A stretch of 64,000 nt of DNA from Phocoena phocoena (lineage: Eukaryota > Chordata > Mammalia > Artiodactyla > Phocoenidae): contig NW_027077403.1 in assembly GCF_963924675.1 (NCBI RefSeq), positions 18,501-82,500 on the forward strand, given 5' to 3'. How positions within the stretch are numbered: position 1 is the first letter of the stretch; every line of letters begins with the position of its first letter. The notes under the pieces were generated by a model. That model worked only from the letters and a program-made list of their open reading frames with translations, made no database searches and was not told the origin of the DNA. The position numbers and the translations under genes were made by a program. Below are positions 34,965 to 48,067 of the stretch, in pieces.

Positions 34965-35865
34965 TATTTCACTGTCTTCGTGTTTTGTTTTAGAAATTTA
35001 TTTTGAAAATGGCATTTATCGGATTTTCACTGCTGCCTTTAGGACGCTGTACACACCCTTGATTCTCTTACGGAGACATATAAATCCATGGGTTTTAACA
35101 TTCTTAGTAGTCAGATATATTTCTAGGCGTTGAATATGGGTTGTTGAGTCTATTTCACTGAGCAAGGAGTAAGACTTGTGTATTACATATTTGGCTTATG
35201 GAAAGGTATCTGTGCTAATTTCAATCTCTGGTTTTATGCAGCACCCCAACTCACCTTTCCCCTTAAGCAAGCATAAGTTTGTTTTCTAAATTTGAGACCC
35301 TGTTCTGTTTTGTAATTCAGTTCATGTGTAGCCAAGTTTACATTCCGTGTATTACTGATATCTTATGATGTTTCTTTTTCTGTGTGACTTATTTCACGTA
35401 GTATCATTGTACCTGAATCCACTCACTACACCGCTACGGGCCTGATGACGTAGATTTCAATGCTGTGTGATATTCCATTGTACGTAAGTACCACAAGTTC
35501 TTTATCCATTTTTCGCTTTCTGGGATATGTAACTTGTACGGTAGAGGATGTTGTTGTAAACAGAGCCATCTGAATCTTTGGGGTGGCTGTGTCTTTTTGA
35601 TTTTAATTTCCCTGAGCTATAGGACCATAAGTGGAAGTACCATAGGCTGTGTTGCTTTGTTTCTTATATGTTTCAGGAAACACCATACAGGTCTCCAGAA
35701 TGGCTGTTGGCAATTTACGTCCCGCCCATCGGCATAACAAGGCTCCCTCTTCTTGGTGGTGTTTCCTGGCTTTGGAATTTTACACTTTTTATAGATGGCC
35801 CTTTTGATCTGGGGGGGGGAGTTTGACTTTATTGTAGTGCAGATTTCCTTTTCATGCTTGCTTAT

Positions 35866-35936
35866 TTGTCCAAAAAGCACGTATGCGTTTTTTCCTGAAT
35901 ATATTCAGGAAAAAAGCATACGCGCTTTTTTTGCCA
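35866..35936. repeat. Satellite palindrome 16 (decayed)
   Basis: The same inverted repeat with several mismatches and one base missing from the right arm. The central 16 bp palindrome is intact. Confidence 0.8.
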
Positions 35937-37385
35937 AGTGCATCATTGTCCTCGTTCTGCCTGTTTTCCTATGTTTTAAATGCAACTCCAGTCTTCCTCC
36001 CAGATTGGTTTCCTGCAATTCTGCCTCACTTTCAAGTCCTCTTCGCAGCCTTACTTCAATATAATTTTGGACGATTGCTGTCACTTATAACTGTGCAGGT
36101 TTGTGAATTACAGTGCCCCTGAGCTCCTTTCTCCAACTCGCTTTCTTGTGAGCTGACCGCAAAACCGCAAGATAGCTTCAGACCCTAATCTGGTTCCGGC
36201 AGTGTATGCTGAGCATTTGGTTAATTCATCTTCCTGTTGGGAAATGAGACTTAAATTTGCCCTTCCAAACATCTACAGCTACTTTCTCATTGGTTCTCCC
36301 TATTCCTGTTCATCTTCCGCAGAAATTGCAAACTGGGCCAAACAGGAGGTTAAAGGCACCGACTCACCTAGTTGGGTGAGTGTTAGTAAAGCATCTGGAA
36401 TGCCGAGCCCGAGTACAAGGGAATGAAATTTGAGATGCCTTTAAAAACGTTTCCAGATCACACAGTGGACAATATTCTGGGCTCCCCGTGCATTTTTTAG
36501 CTGAAAGAAGAATCCCTTTAACCTGGACAGTTGGGACTCATGGAATAGGTACCATGCAGTATGACTTCAAAGGGTCTGCTTTTGCTCACCGAACCTCAAC
36601 AAACCAATGAGCCCAAGTGTTCTGCCTTATGTCTCACCCAGCTCTAGGTGTAGATGTGCTGAATCCAGGTTGCATCACTAGCCCTGATTGAAATATTTAA
36701 GAATTGTTCTGTATTTCTCTGTTATTGTGGGTTTTCTTGAAATTTATATTGATAATGGGATTTAGATGATTTTCACTGCTGCGTTTATGCTGCTGTACAC
36801 ACGCTTGATTCTGTTACGGGGACATATAAATCCATAGGTTTTTAGATTCTTACTAGTCAGGTATATTCCTAGGTCTTGAATATGGGGTGTCAAGTCCATT
36901 TCGTTGAGCAAGGAGTAGGTCTATTCTATTACATATTTGTTTTAGGAACGGTATGTGTGCTAATTTCAGTCTCTGGTTTTATGCAGCAGCCCAACCCACC
37001 TTTCCCATTAAGCAAGCATAAGTAGGTTTTCTAAATTTGAGACCCTGTTCTGTTTTGTAATTCAGTTCATGTGTAGCCAAGATTAAGTTCCGTGTATTAG
37101 TGACATCTTATGATGTTTCTTTTTCTGTGTGACTTATTTCACTTAGAATCATCATACCTGAATCCACTCATTATGTTGCTTCGGACCTGAAGACATAGAT
37201 TTCATTGCTGAGTGATATTTAGTTGTAGGTAAGTACCACTAATTCTTTATCCAGATTTCACTTTCTGGGATATTTAACTTGTATCATAGACGAGGTTCTT
37301 GTAAAAGGAGCCATCCCAAACTTTGGCATAGATGTGTCTTTTTGATTTCATTTCCCTAAGGTAAAGAACCATAAGAGGAAGTGCT

Positions 37386-40300
37386 CTGGGTTGGGGTTAG
37401 GGTTAGGGTTTGGGGATGGGGATGGTTTAAGGTACAGGTTATATTACTACAACAATTTAGGGTGAGCATAGGTGTGAGGGTACGGATTAGTGTTAGTGTA
37501 TGGATTAACATTAGGAGACAGGTTAAGGTAAGGCTTCACGTAAGGTTTAGGGTTAGGGTTAATGGACAGGGACGGATTCGGGTAAAGGTTAGGGTACGAA
37601 AACGGTTTAGGGTGAGCATACATGTTACGGTAATGGTTAGTGTCACCGTATGGGCTAGGAATAGGGGACGGGTTAGGGTAAGTCTTCGCATAAGTGTTAG
37701 GGGTAGGGTTAGGGGAAGGGGATGGTTTAGGGTACATGTTAGGGTACGACAATGGTTTAGGGGAGCGTACGTGTTTGGGTATGGTTTAGTGTAAGTGAAC
37801 TGGTTAGGAATAGGGGACGCGTTAGGGTTCGGCTTTGGGTAAGGGTTAGGTTTAGGGTTAGGCTCAGGGGACGGGTAAGGTTTAGGGTGAGCGTATGTAT
37901 TAGAGTACGGGATAGTGTTAGTGTATGGGTTAGGGTTAGGGGAAGGGTTAGGGTAAGGTTTAGTGTAAGGGTTAGTTTTAGCATTTGGGTTAGGGGACGG
38001 GAATGGTTTAGTGTACAGGTTAGGTATGACAACATTTTTGGGTGAGCGTAACAGTTAGGGTACGTATTAGTGTTAGCGTACGGTTTAGGGTTAGATGACG
38101 TGTTAGGGTAAGGCTTCGGGTAAGGGTTAGTGTTAAGTTTAGGGTTAGGGTATGGGGAAGGTTTAGGATACAGGTTGGGGTACGACAACTAATTAAGTAG
38201 AACATATATGTTAGGGGATGGGTTCATGTTAGTGTATGGGTTAGGATTATCGGACGGGTTAGTGTAATGCTTTGGGAAAGGGTTAGGTTTAGAGTTAGGG
38301 TTAGGGCACAGGGATGGTTTACGGTTCAGATCATGGTAGGACAACGGTTTAGGGTCTGCGTATGTGTTAGGGTATTGGTTAGGGTTAGCGTACAGTTTAG
38401 GATTAGGGGACGGGTTAGGGTAAGGCTTCAGGTAAGGGTTAAGTGTAGGGTTAGGGTTAGGGGATGGGGACAGGGACGGTTTAGGGTACAGGTTAGTGTA
38501 AGGCAAAGGTTTAGGGTGAGCATAGCAGTTAGAGTAAGAGTTAGTGTTAGCGTACGGGTTTAGATTAGGGGACGGGTTACTGTAAGGTTTAGGGAAAGTG
38601 TTAGGGTTAGGGGATGGGGACGGTTTAGGGTACAGTGTAGGGTAAAACAAGAGTTTTGGTTGAGCGTACATTTTAGGCTATGGGTTAGTGTTAGCGTATG
38701 GGTTAAGATTAGAGGACGTGTTAGGGTAAGGTTTCGGATAAGAGTTAGGGTTAAGGTTAGGGGATGGGGACGGTTTTTGTTACAGGTTAGGGTATGACAA
38801 TGGTTTAGGGTGAGTGTACGTGATAGGGTATGGGTTAGCGTTAGCGTACAGTTTCGGATTATGGGACGGGTTAAGGTAAGACTTCGGGTAAGGGTAAGAT
38901 TTAGGGTTCGGGTTGGGGGACGGGGACGGTTTAGGGTACAGTTTAGTGTATGACAACAGTTTAGGTTGACTACACGTGTTAAGGTATGGGTTAGTGTTTG
39001 CAAACGGGTTAGGATTATGGGAGGTGTTAGGGTAAGGCTTCGGCTAAGGCTTAAGTTTAGGTTTAGGGGATGGGGACGTTTTAGGGTACAGGATAGGGTA
39101 CGACAATTGTTTAGTGTGAGTGTACATGTTAGGATACAGGTTAGTGATAGCGTATGGGTTAGGATTACCGATGGGTTAGCGTAAGGCTTTGGGTAAGTGT
39201 TTGGGTTAGGGTTAGGGTTAGGGGATGGGGACAGTTTAGGGTACAATTTAAGGTACGACAACGGTATAGGGTGAGCGTAAGTGTTAGGGTACATGTTAGT
39301 GTTAGTTTACGGGTTAGGATTAGGGGAAGGGTTAGTATAAGGTTTCGGGAAACGGTTTGAGGTTGGGGACAATGACGATTTATGGTACAGGTTAGGGTAT
39401 GACAATGATTTAGGGTGAGCGTACGTGTTAGGTTATGGGTTAGTATTAGCGTACGGGTTAGGATTAAGGGACGGGTTAGGGTAAAGCTTCACGTAAGGGT
39501 TAGGTTTAGGTTTAGGTTTAGGGTTATTGTTAGGGGACTGGGACCATTTAGGATACAGGTTAGGGAATGACAAAAGTTTAGGGTGAGCGTATGTTTTAGG
39601 GTACATGTTAGTGCTACCATAAGGGTTAGGATTAGTGTAAGGTTTAGAGACATGATTCGGGTATGTGTTAGTGTTAGGGAACAGGGACAGGGACGGTTTA
39701 GGGTACAGGTTAGGGTACGACAACAGTTTAGGGTGAGCATACATGTTAGGGCACAGGTTAGTGTTAGCATATGGGTTAGAATTAGGGGACGGGTTAGGGT
39801 AAGGCTTAGGGTAAGGGTTAGGGTTAGGGTTAGGGTTAGGGTTAGGAGATGCAGACGGTTCAAGGTACAGGTTAGGGTACCACAATGTGTTAGTGTGAGA
39901 ATACATGTTAGGGTAAGGTTTAGTGTTAGTGTATGGTCCATGATTAGTGGAAGGGATAGGGTAAGACGTCGGGTTAGGGTTAGGGTTAGGGGATGGGAAC
40001 GGTTTAGGGTATAGGTTAGAATACGACAGCAGTTTAGGTTGAGTGTACATGTTAGGGTATGTGTCAGTGCTAGCATACGGTTTAGGATTAGGGGACAATT
40101 TAGACTAAGGCTTCGGGTAATGATTAGGTTTATGGTTAGGGTTAGGGATTAGGTTAGGGAATGGGAACGGTTTAGGGTACAATTTAGTGTACAACAACGA
40201 TTTAAGGTGAGCGTAGGTGTAAGGGTATGGGTTAGTGTTGGCGTACGGATTAGGATTAGGGGACGGGTTAGGATAAGGCTTCGGGTAAGGGTTAGGGTTA

Positions 40301-41050
40301 TGGTTAATGTTAGGGGACAGGGCCAGGGACGATTTAAGGTACAGGTTTGGGGAAGACAATGGTTTAGGGTGAGTGTACATGTTAGGGTATGTGTTAGTGT
40401 TAGCGTACCAGTTAGGCTTAGGTGACGGGTTAGGGTAAGGCTTCGGATAAGGGTTAGGGTTAGGGTTATGGGACAGGGACTGTTTAGGTACAGGTTAGTG
40501 TATGACAACGGTTTTCATTGAGCATACAAGTTAGGGTAGGTGTAAATGTTAGCATACGGGTTAGGATTAGGGGACGGGTTAGGGTAACTTTTCCGGTAAG
40601 GATTAGGGTTAGGGTTAGGGGACAGGGAAGGTTTAGAGTACAGGTTATTGTACGACAACGGTTTAGTGTGATCGTACGAGTTAGGGTAAGGGTTAGTGTT
40701 AGCGCACGGTTTAGAATTAGGGGATGTGTTAGGGTAAGGCTTCAGGTAAGTGTTAGAGTTAGGGTTAGTGGATGAGGACGTGTTAGGGTACAGGTTAGGG
40801 TACGACAATGCTTTAGGGTGAGTGTACATGTTAGGGTACTGGTCAGTGTTAGCATTTGGGTTAGGATTAGGGGACAGGTTAGAGTAAGGCTTCGTGTAAG
40901 TGTTAGGGTGAGGGATAGGGTTGGGGAAAGGGACGGTTTAGGGTACAGATTAGGGTACGACAGCGATTTAGGGTGAGCCTACGTGTTAGGGTACAGTTTA
41001 GTGTTAGCATATGGGTTAGGATTTGGGGACGGTTTAGGGACAGGCATCTG
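37386..41050 (+). repeat. Proximal, degenerate part of the telomere-variant array
   Basis: The first ~3.7 kb after the satellite. Units are about 150 bp with only two to four clean TTAGGG in most pure runs, the register is broken more often, and many CG sites of the distal consensus appear as TG or CA (GATGGG, GTATGGG). The same unit plan is still visible, for example 'ttagggtgagcata' at 37,457 and 37,607. Confidence 0.8.
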
Positions 41051-43739
41051 TAAAGATTTAGGTTTAGCATTATGGGACGGGACGGTTTAGGGAAAAGGTT
41101 AGGATACCACAGCGGTTTAGGGTGAGCGTAGGTGTTAGGGTACGGGTTAGTGTTAGCGTACGGATTAGGTATAGGGGACGTGTTAGGGTAAGGCTTCGGG
41201 TAAGGGTTAGGGTTAGGGTTAGGGTTAGGGTTAGGGGACGGGGAGGGTTTAGGGGACAGGTTAAGGTATGACAACGATTTAGGGTGAGCGTACATGTTAG
41301 GGTACAGGTTAGTGTTAGTGTACGGGTTAGGATTAGGGGACCGGTTAGGGTAAGGCTTCGGGTAAGGGTTAGGGTTAGGGTTATGGGACGGGGATGGTTT
41401 AGGGGACGGGTTAGGTAAGACAAAGGTTTAGGGTGAGCGTACGTGTTAGGGTACGGGTTAGTGTTAACGTACGGGTTAGCATTAGGGGACGGGTTAGGGT
41501 AAGTCTTCGGGTAAGGGTTAGGGTTAGAGTTAGGGGACAGGGACATTTTAGGGGACAGGTTAGGGTATGACATCGGTTAAGGATGAGTGTACGTGGTACG
41601 GTACGGGTTAGTGTTAGCGTACAGGTTAGGATTAGGGGACGGGTTAGGGTAAGGCTTCAGGTAAGGGTTAGGGTTAGGGTTAAGGTTAGGTTTAGGGGAC
41701 GGGGAAGGTTTAGGGGACAGGTTAGGGTACGGCAATGGTTTAGGGTGAGCGTACATGTTAGGGTACGGGTTAGTGTTTGCGTGCGGGTTAGGATTAGGGG
41801 AGGGTTTAGGGTAAGGCTTCGGGTAAGGGTTAGTGTTGGGGTTAGGGTAAGGGTTATGGTTAGGGTACGGGGACGGTTTAGGGGACAGGTTAGGGTACGA
41901 CAACGGTTTAGTGTGAGCGTACGTGTTAGGGTACGGGTTAGTGTTAGCGTACGGGTTAGGATTAGGGTACGGGTTAAGGTAAGTCTTCGGGTAAGGGTCA
42001 GGGTTAGGGTTAGGGTTAGGGTTAGGGGACGGGGAGAGTGTAGGGGACAGGTTAGGGTACGACCACGGTTTAGGGTGAGCGTACTTGTTAGGGTACGGGT
42101 TAGTGTTAGCGTACGGGTTAGGATTAGGGGACGGGTTAGTGTAAGGCTTCGGGTAAGGATTAGGGATAGGGTTAGTGTTAGGGTTAGGGTTAGGGGATCG
42201 GGACGGTTTAGGGGACAGGATAGGGTACGACAATGGTTTAGGGTGAGCGTACGTGTTAGGGTATGGGTTATTGTTAGCATAGGGGTTAGGATTAGGGGAC
42301 GGGTTAGGGTAAGGCTTTGGGTAAGGGTTAGGGTTAGGGTTAAGGTTAGGTTTAGGGGACGGGGATGGTTTAGGGGACAGATTAGGGTATGACAACGGTT
42401 TAGGGTTAGCGTACGTGTTAGGGTATGGGTTAGTGTTAGCGTACGGGTTAGGAATAGGGGACGGGTTAGGGTAAGGCTTCGGGTAAAGGTTAGGGTTAGA
42501 GTTAAGGTTAGGGTTAGGGGTAGGGGACAGGGACGGTTTAGGGGACAGGTTAGGTTACGACAACGGTTTAGGGTGAGCGTACGTGTTAGGGTATGGGTTA
42601 GTGTTAGCGTACTGTTTAGAATTAGGGGACGGGTTACGGTAAGGTTTCGGGTAAGGGTTAGGGTTAGGGTTAGGGGATGGGGACGGTTGAGGGGACAGGT
42701 TAGGGTACGACAATGATTTAGGGTGAGTGTACGTGTTAGGGTATGGGTTAGTGATAGCCTACGGGTTAGGATTAAGGGTCGGGTTAGGGTAAGGCTTCGA
42801 GTAAGGTTTAGGGTTAAGGATAGGGTTAAGATTAGGGGACGGGGACGGTTTAGGGGACAGGTTCGGTTACGACAACGGTTTAGGTTGAGCGTACGTGTCA
42901 GGGTACGGGTTAGTGTTAGCATACGGGTTAGAATTAGGGGACGGGTTACGGTAAGGCTTCGCGTAAGGGTTAGGTTTAAGGTTAGGTTTAGGGTTAGGGG
43001 AGGGGGACGGTTTAGGGGACAGGTTAGGGTACGACAACGGCATAGGGTGAGTGTACATGTTAGGGTACGGGTTAGTGTTAGCGTACGGGTTAGCATTTGG
43101 GGACGGGTTAGGGTAAGGCTTCGGGTAAGTGTTAAGTTTAGGGTTAGGGTTAGGGGACGGGCACGGGGACGGTTTATGGTATAGGTTAGGGTTAGGGTTA
43201 GGGTTAGGGGACGGGGACGGTTTAGGGGACCGGTTAGGGTTCGACAACTCTTTAGGGTGAGCGTACATGTTAGGGAACGGGTTAGTGTTAGCGTACGGGT
43301 TAGGATTAGGGGACGGGTTAGTGTAAGGCTTCGCGTAAGGGTTAGTGTTAGGTTTAGGGTTAGGGTTAGGTTTAGGGGACGTGGATGGTTTAGTGAACAG
43401 GTTAGGGTACGACAATGTTTTAGGGTGAGCGTACGTGTTAGGGTACGGGTTAGTGTTAGCATACAGGTTAGGATTAGGGGACGGATTAGGGTAAGGCTTC
43501 GGGTAAGGGTTATGTTTAGGGTTAGGGTTAGGGTTAGGGGACGGCAACGGTTTAGGGGACAGGTTAGGTTATGACAACGATTTAGGGTGAGCGTACGTTT
43601 TAGGGTACGGGTTACTGTTATCGTATGGGTTAGGATTATGGGATGGGTTAGCGTAAGGCTTAGGGTAAGGGCTAGGGTTAGGTTTAGGGTTAGGATTGGG
43701 ATTAGAGGACGGGGACAGTTTAGGGGACAGGTTAGTGTA

Positions 43740-44230
43740 CGACAAGGGTTTAGGTTAAGCGTACGTGTTAGGGTACTGGTTAGTGTTAGTGTACGGGTTA
43801 GGTTTAGGGCACGGGTTAGGGTAAGGCTGCGGGTAAGGGTTAGGGTTAGGGTTGGGGTTAGGGTTAGGAGACGGGGACGCTTTAGAGGATAGGTTACGTT
43901 ACGAGAATGGTTTAGGGTGAGCGTACGTGTTAGGGTATGGGTTAGTTTTAGCGAACGGGTTAGGATTAGGGGACGGGTTAGGGTAAGGCTTCGGGTAAGG
44001 GTTAGGGTTAGGGATAGGTTTAGGGTTAGGGGACGGGGACGGTTTATGGGACATGTTAGGGTACGACAACGGTTTAGGGTGAGCGTACGTGTTAGGGTAC
44101 GGTTAGTGTTAGCGTACGGGTTAGGATTAGGGAATGTGTTAGGGTAAGGCTTCGGGTAAGGGTTAGGGTTGGGTTATAGTTAGGGTTAGTATTAGGGGAC
44201 GGGGACGGTTTAGGGGACACGTTAGGTTAC
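43740..44230 (+). repeat. Duplicated block, copy 1 (offset ~4.3 kb)
   Basis: Shares 'gacaagggtttaggttaag' and 'ggaatgtgttagggtaagg' with 48,068-48,560. The offset is 4,327-4,328 bp at these markers and slightly less at the far end. Confidence 0.7.
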
Positions 44231-44239
44231 GACAACGGT

Positions 44240-44930
44240 TTAGGGTGAGCGTACGTGTTAAGGTATGGGTTAGTGTTAGCGTACGGGTTAGGATTAGGGG
44301 ACGGGTTAGTGTAAGGCTTCGGGTAAGTGTTAGCGTTAGGGTTAGGTTCAGGGGACAGGGACGGGGACGGTTTAGGGGACCGGTTAGGGTTAGGGTTAGG
44401 GTTAGGGGACGGGGACGGTTTAGGTGACAGGTTAGGGTACGACAACGGTTTAGGGTGAGCGTACGTGTTAGTGTACGGTTTAGTTTTAGCGTACGAGTTA
44501 GGATTAGGGGACGGGTTTGGGTAAGGATTCGGGTAAGGGTAAGGGTTAGGGTTAGGGTTAGGGTTCGGGGATGGGGACTGTTTAGGGGACAGGTTGGGGT
44601 ACGAAAAGGGTTTAGGTTGAGCATATGTGTTAGGGTACGGGTTAGTGTTAGGGTACGGGTTAGGATTACGGGACGTGTTAGAGGAAGGCTTCGGTTAAAT
44701 GTTAGGGTTAGGGTTAGGGTTAGTGTTAGGGTTAGGGGATGGGGACGGTTTAGTTGACAGGTTAGGGTACGACAACGGTTTAGGGTGATTGTACATGTTA
44801 GGGTAAGGTTTAGTGTTAACGTACTGGTTAGGATTAGGGGATGGGTTAGGGTAAGGCTTCGGGTAAGTGTTAGGGTTAGGGTTAGGGTTAGGGTTAGGGG
44901 ACGAGGACAGTTTAGGTGACAAGTTAGGGT
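44240..44930 (+). repeat. Duplicated block in the telomere-variant array, copy 1
   Basis: Shares rare variants with 46,060-46,750 at an offset of about 1,818 bp (303 hexamers): a short unit with GACCGG at 44,369, 'ggtttgggtaagga' near 44,515, and 'gattgtacatgttaggg' at 44,787. Confidence 0.8.
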
Positions 44931-46059
44931 ACGACAACGGTTTAGGGTGAGGGTAGCTGTTAGGGTATGGGTTAGTGTTAGCGTACGGGTTAGGATTAGG
45001 GGACGGTTTAGGGTAAGGCTTCAGGTAAGGGTTAGGGTTAGGGTTAGTGTTAGGGTTAGGGGACGGGGACGGTTTAGGGGACAGGTTAGGGTACGACAAC
45101 GTTTTAGGGTGAGCGTACATGTTAGGGTACAGGTTAGTGTTAGCGTACGGGTTAGGATTAGGGGACGGGTTAGTGTAAGGCTTCGGGTATGCGTTAGGGT
45201 TAGGGTTAGGTTTAGGGGACGGGGACGGTTTAGGAGACAGGTTAGGGTACGGCAACGGTTTAGGGTGAGTGTACGTTTTAGGGTACGGGTTAGTGTTAGC
45301 GTATGGGTTAGGATTAGGTGACGGGTTAGGGTAAGTCTTCGGGTAAGGGTTAGGATTATGGTTATGGTTAGGGGATGGGGACGGTTTAGGGGACAGGTTA
45401 GGGTACGACACCATTTTAGGGTTAGCGTACGTGTTACGGTACGGGTTAGTGTTAGCGTACGGGTTAGGATTAGGGGACTGGTTAGGGTAACCCTTCGGAT
45501 AAGGTTTAGGGTTAGGATTAAGGGATGGGGACAGTTTAGGGGACAGGTTAGGGTACGACAACGGTTTAGGGTCGGCGTACGTGTTAGGGTATGGGTTAGT
45601 GTTAGCGTACGGGTTAGGATTAGGGGATGGTTTAGGGTAAGGCTTCGGGTAAGGGTTAGGGTTAGGGATAGGGTTAGTGTTAGGGTTAGGGGACGGGGAT
45701 GGTTTAAGGGAAAGGTTAGGATACGACAACGGTTTAGGGTGAGCGTACGTTTTAGGGTACGGGTTAGTGTTAGCATACGGGTTAGGATTAGGGGATGGAT
45801 TTGTGTAAGGCTTAAGGTAAGGGTTAGAGTTAGGATTAGGGTTAGGGTAAGCGGACGGGGACGGGGACGGTTTAGGGGACAGGTTAGTGTATGAGAACGG
45901 TTTAGGGTGAGCGTACGTGTTAGGGTACGGTTTAGTGTTAGCGTACGGGTTAGTTTTATGGGACGGGTTAGTGTAAGGCTTCGGGTAAGGGATAGGGTTA
46001 GGGTTAGGATGAGGGTTAGGGGACAGGGACGGTTTAGGGGACAGGTTAGGGTACGACAA

Positions 46060-46750
46060 TGGTTTAGGGTAAGCGTATGTGTTAGGGTACAGGTTAGTGT
46101 TAGCGTACGGGTTAGGATTAGGGGACGGGTTAGTGTAAGGCTTCGGGTAAGGGTTAGCGTTAGGGTTAGGGTCAGGGGACGGGGACGGGTACGGTTTAGG
46201 GGACCGGTTAGGGTTAGGGTTAGGGTTAGGGGACGTGGATGGTTTAGGTGACAGGTTAGGGTATGACAACGTTTTAGGGTGAGCGTACGTGTTAGGGTAC
46301 GGTTTAGTTTTAGCGTACAAGTTAGGATTAGGGGCCGGGTTTGGGTAAGGATAAGGGTAAGGGTAAGGGTTAGGGTTAGGGTTAGGGGATGGGGACTGTT
46401 TAGGGGACAGGTTGGGGTACGAAAACGGTTTATGTTGAGCATTCGTGTTAGGGTACGGGTTAGTGTTAGGGTCCGGGTTAGGATTACGGGACGGGTTAGG
46501 GGAAGTCTTCGGTTAATTGTTAGGGTTAGGGTTAGGGTTAGTGTTAGGGTTAGGGGATGGGGACGGTTTAAGGGACAGGTTAGGGTACGACAACGGTTTA
46601 GGGTGATTGTACATGTTAGGGTAAGGTTTAGTGTTAACGTACGGGTTAGGATTAGGGGACGATTTAGGGTAAGGCTTCGGGTAAGTGTTAGGGTTAGGGT
46701 TAGGGTTAGGGTTAGGGGACGGACGGGGATGGTTTAGGTGACAGTTTAGG
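46060..46750 (+). repeat. Duplicated block in the telomere-variant array, copy 2
   Basis: Partner of 44,240-44,930. The marker 'gattgtacatgttaggg' is at 46,605, exactly 1,818 bp from its partner. The copies now differ at scattered sites. Confidence 0.8.
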
Positions 46751-48067
46751 GTACCGCAACCGTTTAGGGTGAGCGTACGTGTTAGGGTACGGGTTAGTGT
46801 TAGCGTACGGGATAGGATTAGGGGACAGGTTAGTTTAAGGCTTCGGGCAAGGCTTAGGGTTAGGGTTAGGGTTAGGGGACTCGGACGGTTTAGGGGACAG
46901 GTTAGGGTACGACAACGATTTAGGGTGAGCGTACGTGTTAGGGTACGGGTTAGTGTTAGCGTATGGGTTAGGATTAGGGGACGGGTTAGCGTAAGGCTTC
47001 GGGTAAGGGTTAGGGTTAGAGTTAGGGTTAGGGTTAGGGTTATGGGATGGGGACGGTTTAGGGGACAGGTTAGTGTACGACAACAATTTAGGGTGAGCGT
47101 ACGTGTTAGAGTACTGGTTAGTGTTAGCGTACGCATTAGGATTAGGGGACGGTTTAGGGTAAGGCTTCGGGTAAGGGTTAGGTTTAGAGTTAGGGCTAGG
47201 GTTAGGGTTAGGGGATGGGGAAGCTTTAGCGGACAGGTTTGTGTACGACAACGGTTTAGGGTGAGCGTACGTGTTAGGGTACTGGTGAGTGTTAGCGTAC
47301 GCGTTAGGATTAGGGGACGGGTTAGTGTAAGGCTTTGGGTAAGGTTTAGGGTTAGGTTTAGGGTTAGGGTTAGGGGACTCGGACAGTTTAGGGGACAGGT
47401 TAGGGTACGACAATGGTTTAGGGTGAGCGTATGTTTTAGAGTACGGGTTAGTGTTAACATACAGGTTAGGATTAGGGGACGGGTTAGGGTAAGGCTTCGG
47501 GTAAGGGTTATGTTTAGGGTTAGGGTTAGTGTTAGGGGACGGGAACGGTTTAGGGGACAGGTTAGGTTATGACAACGGTTTAGGGTGAGCGTACGTGTTA
47601 GGGTACGGGTTACTGTTAGCGTACGGGTTAGGATTAGGGGACTGGTTAGGGTAAGGCTTCGGATAAGTGTTAGGGTTAGAGTTAGGGTAAGGGTTAGGGT
47701 TAGGGGATGGGGACGGTTTAGGGGACAGGTTAGTGTACGACGACAGTTTAGGGTGAGGGTACGTGTTAGGGTACTGGTTAGTGTTAGCGTACGCGTTAGG
47801 ATTAGGGGACGGTTAGGGTAAGGCTTCGTGTAAGGGTTAGGGTTAGAGTTAGGGCTAGGGTTAGGGTTAGGGGATGGGGACGTTTTAGGAGACAGGTTAG
47901 GGTACGACAACGGTTTAGGGTGAGCGTACGTGATAGGGAACTGGTTAGTGTTAGTGTACGCGTTAGGATTAGGGGACGGGTTAGTGTAAGGCTTAGGGTA
48001 AGGTTTAGGGTTAGGGTTAGGGTTAGGGTTAGAGGACGGGGACAGTTTAGGGGACAGGTTAGTGTAC

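Larger units (their letters stand above)
34956..37385 (+). repeat. Diverged distal edge of the satellite array
   Basis: This continues the same satellite after the SINE and includes one full palindrome at 35,866 and a partial last monomer. Many substitutions separate it from the consensus of the main block, and the palindrome arms no longer match fully. Recognisable satellite ends near 37,385: the phrase 'ccataagaggaagtgc' still matches the monomer, and the next bases are G-rich telomere-like sequence. I see no gene. Confidence 0.8.

Noticed and set aside
34727..35133. Frames across the SINE
   Set aside because: They read through a tRNA-derived SINE and its poly(A) tail; not a gene.
2902..35936. 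CRISPR-like or bacterial repeat array
   Set aside because: The repeats are 1.7 kb monomers with a palindrome and no spacer variety, and the window is mammalian.
1..37385. Centromeric satellite with a CENP-B box
   Set aside because: I checked TTCG-containing sites in the monomer against the CENP-B box pattern and found no match; the context is subtelomeric.
44881..44904. Canonical telomere tract inside the window
   Set aside because: Pure TTAGGG runs are short, at most seven copies at 60,103-60,144. The region is a variant array, not the terminal telomere.
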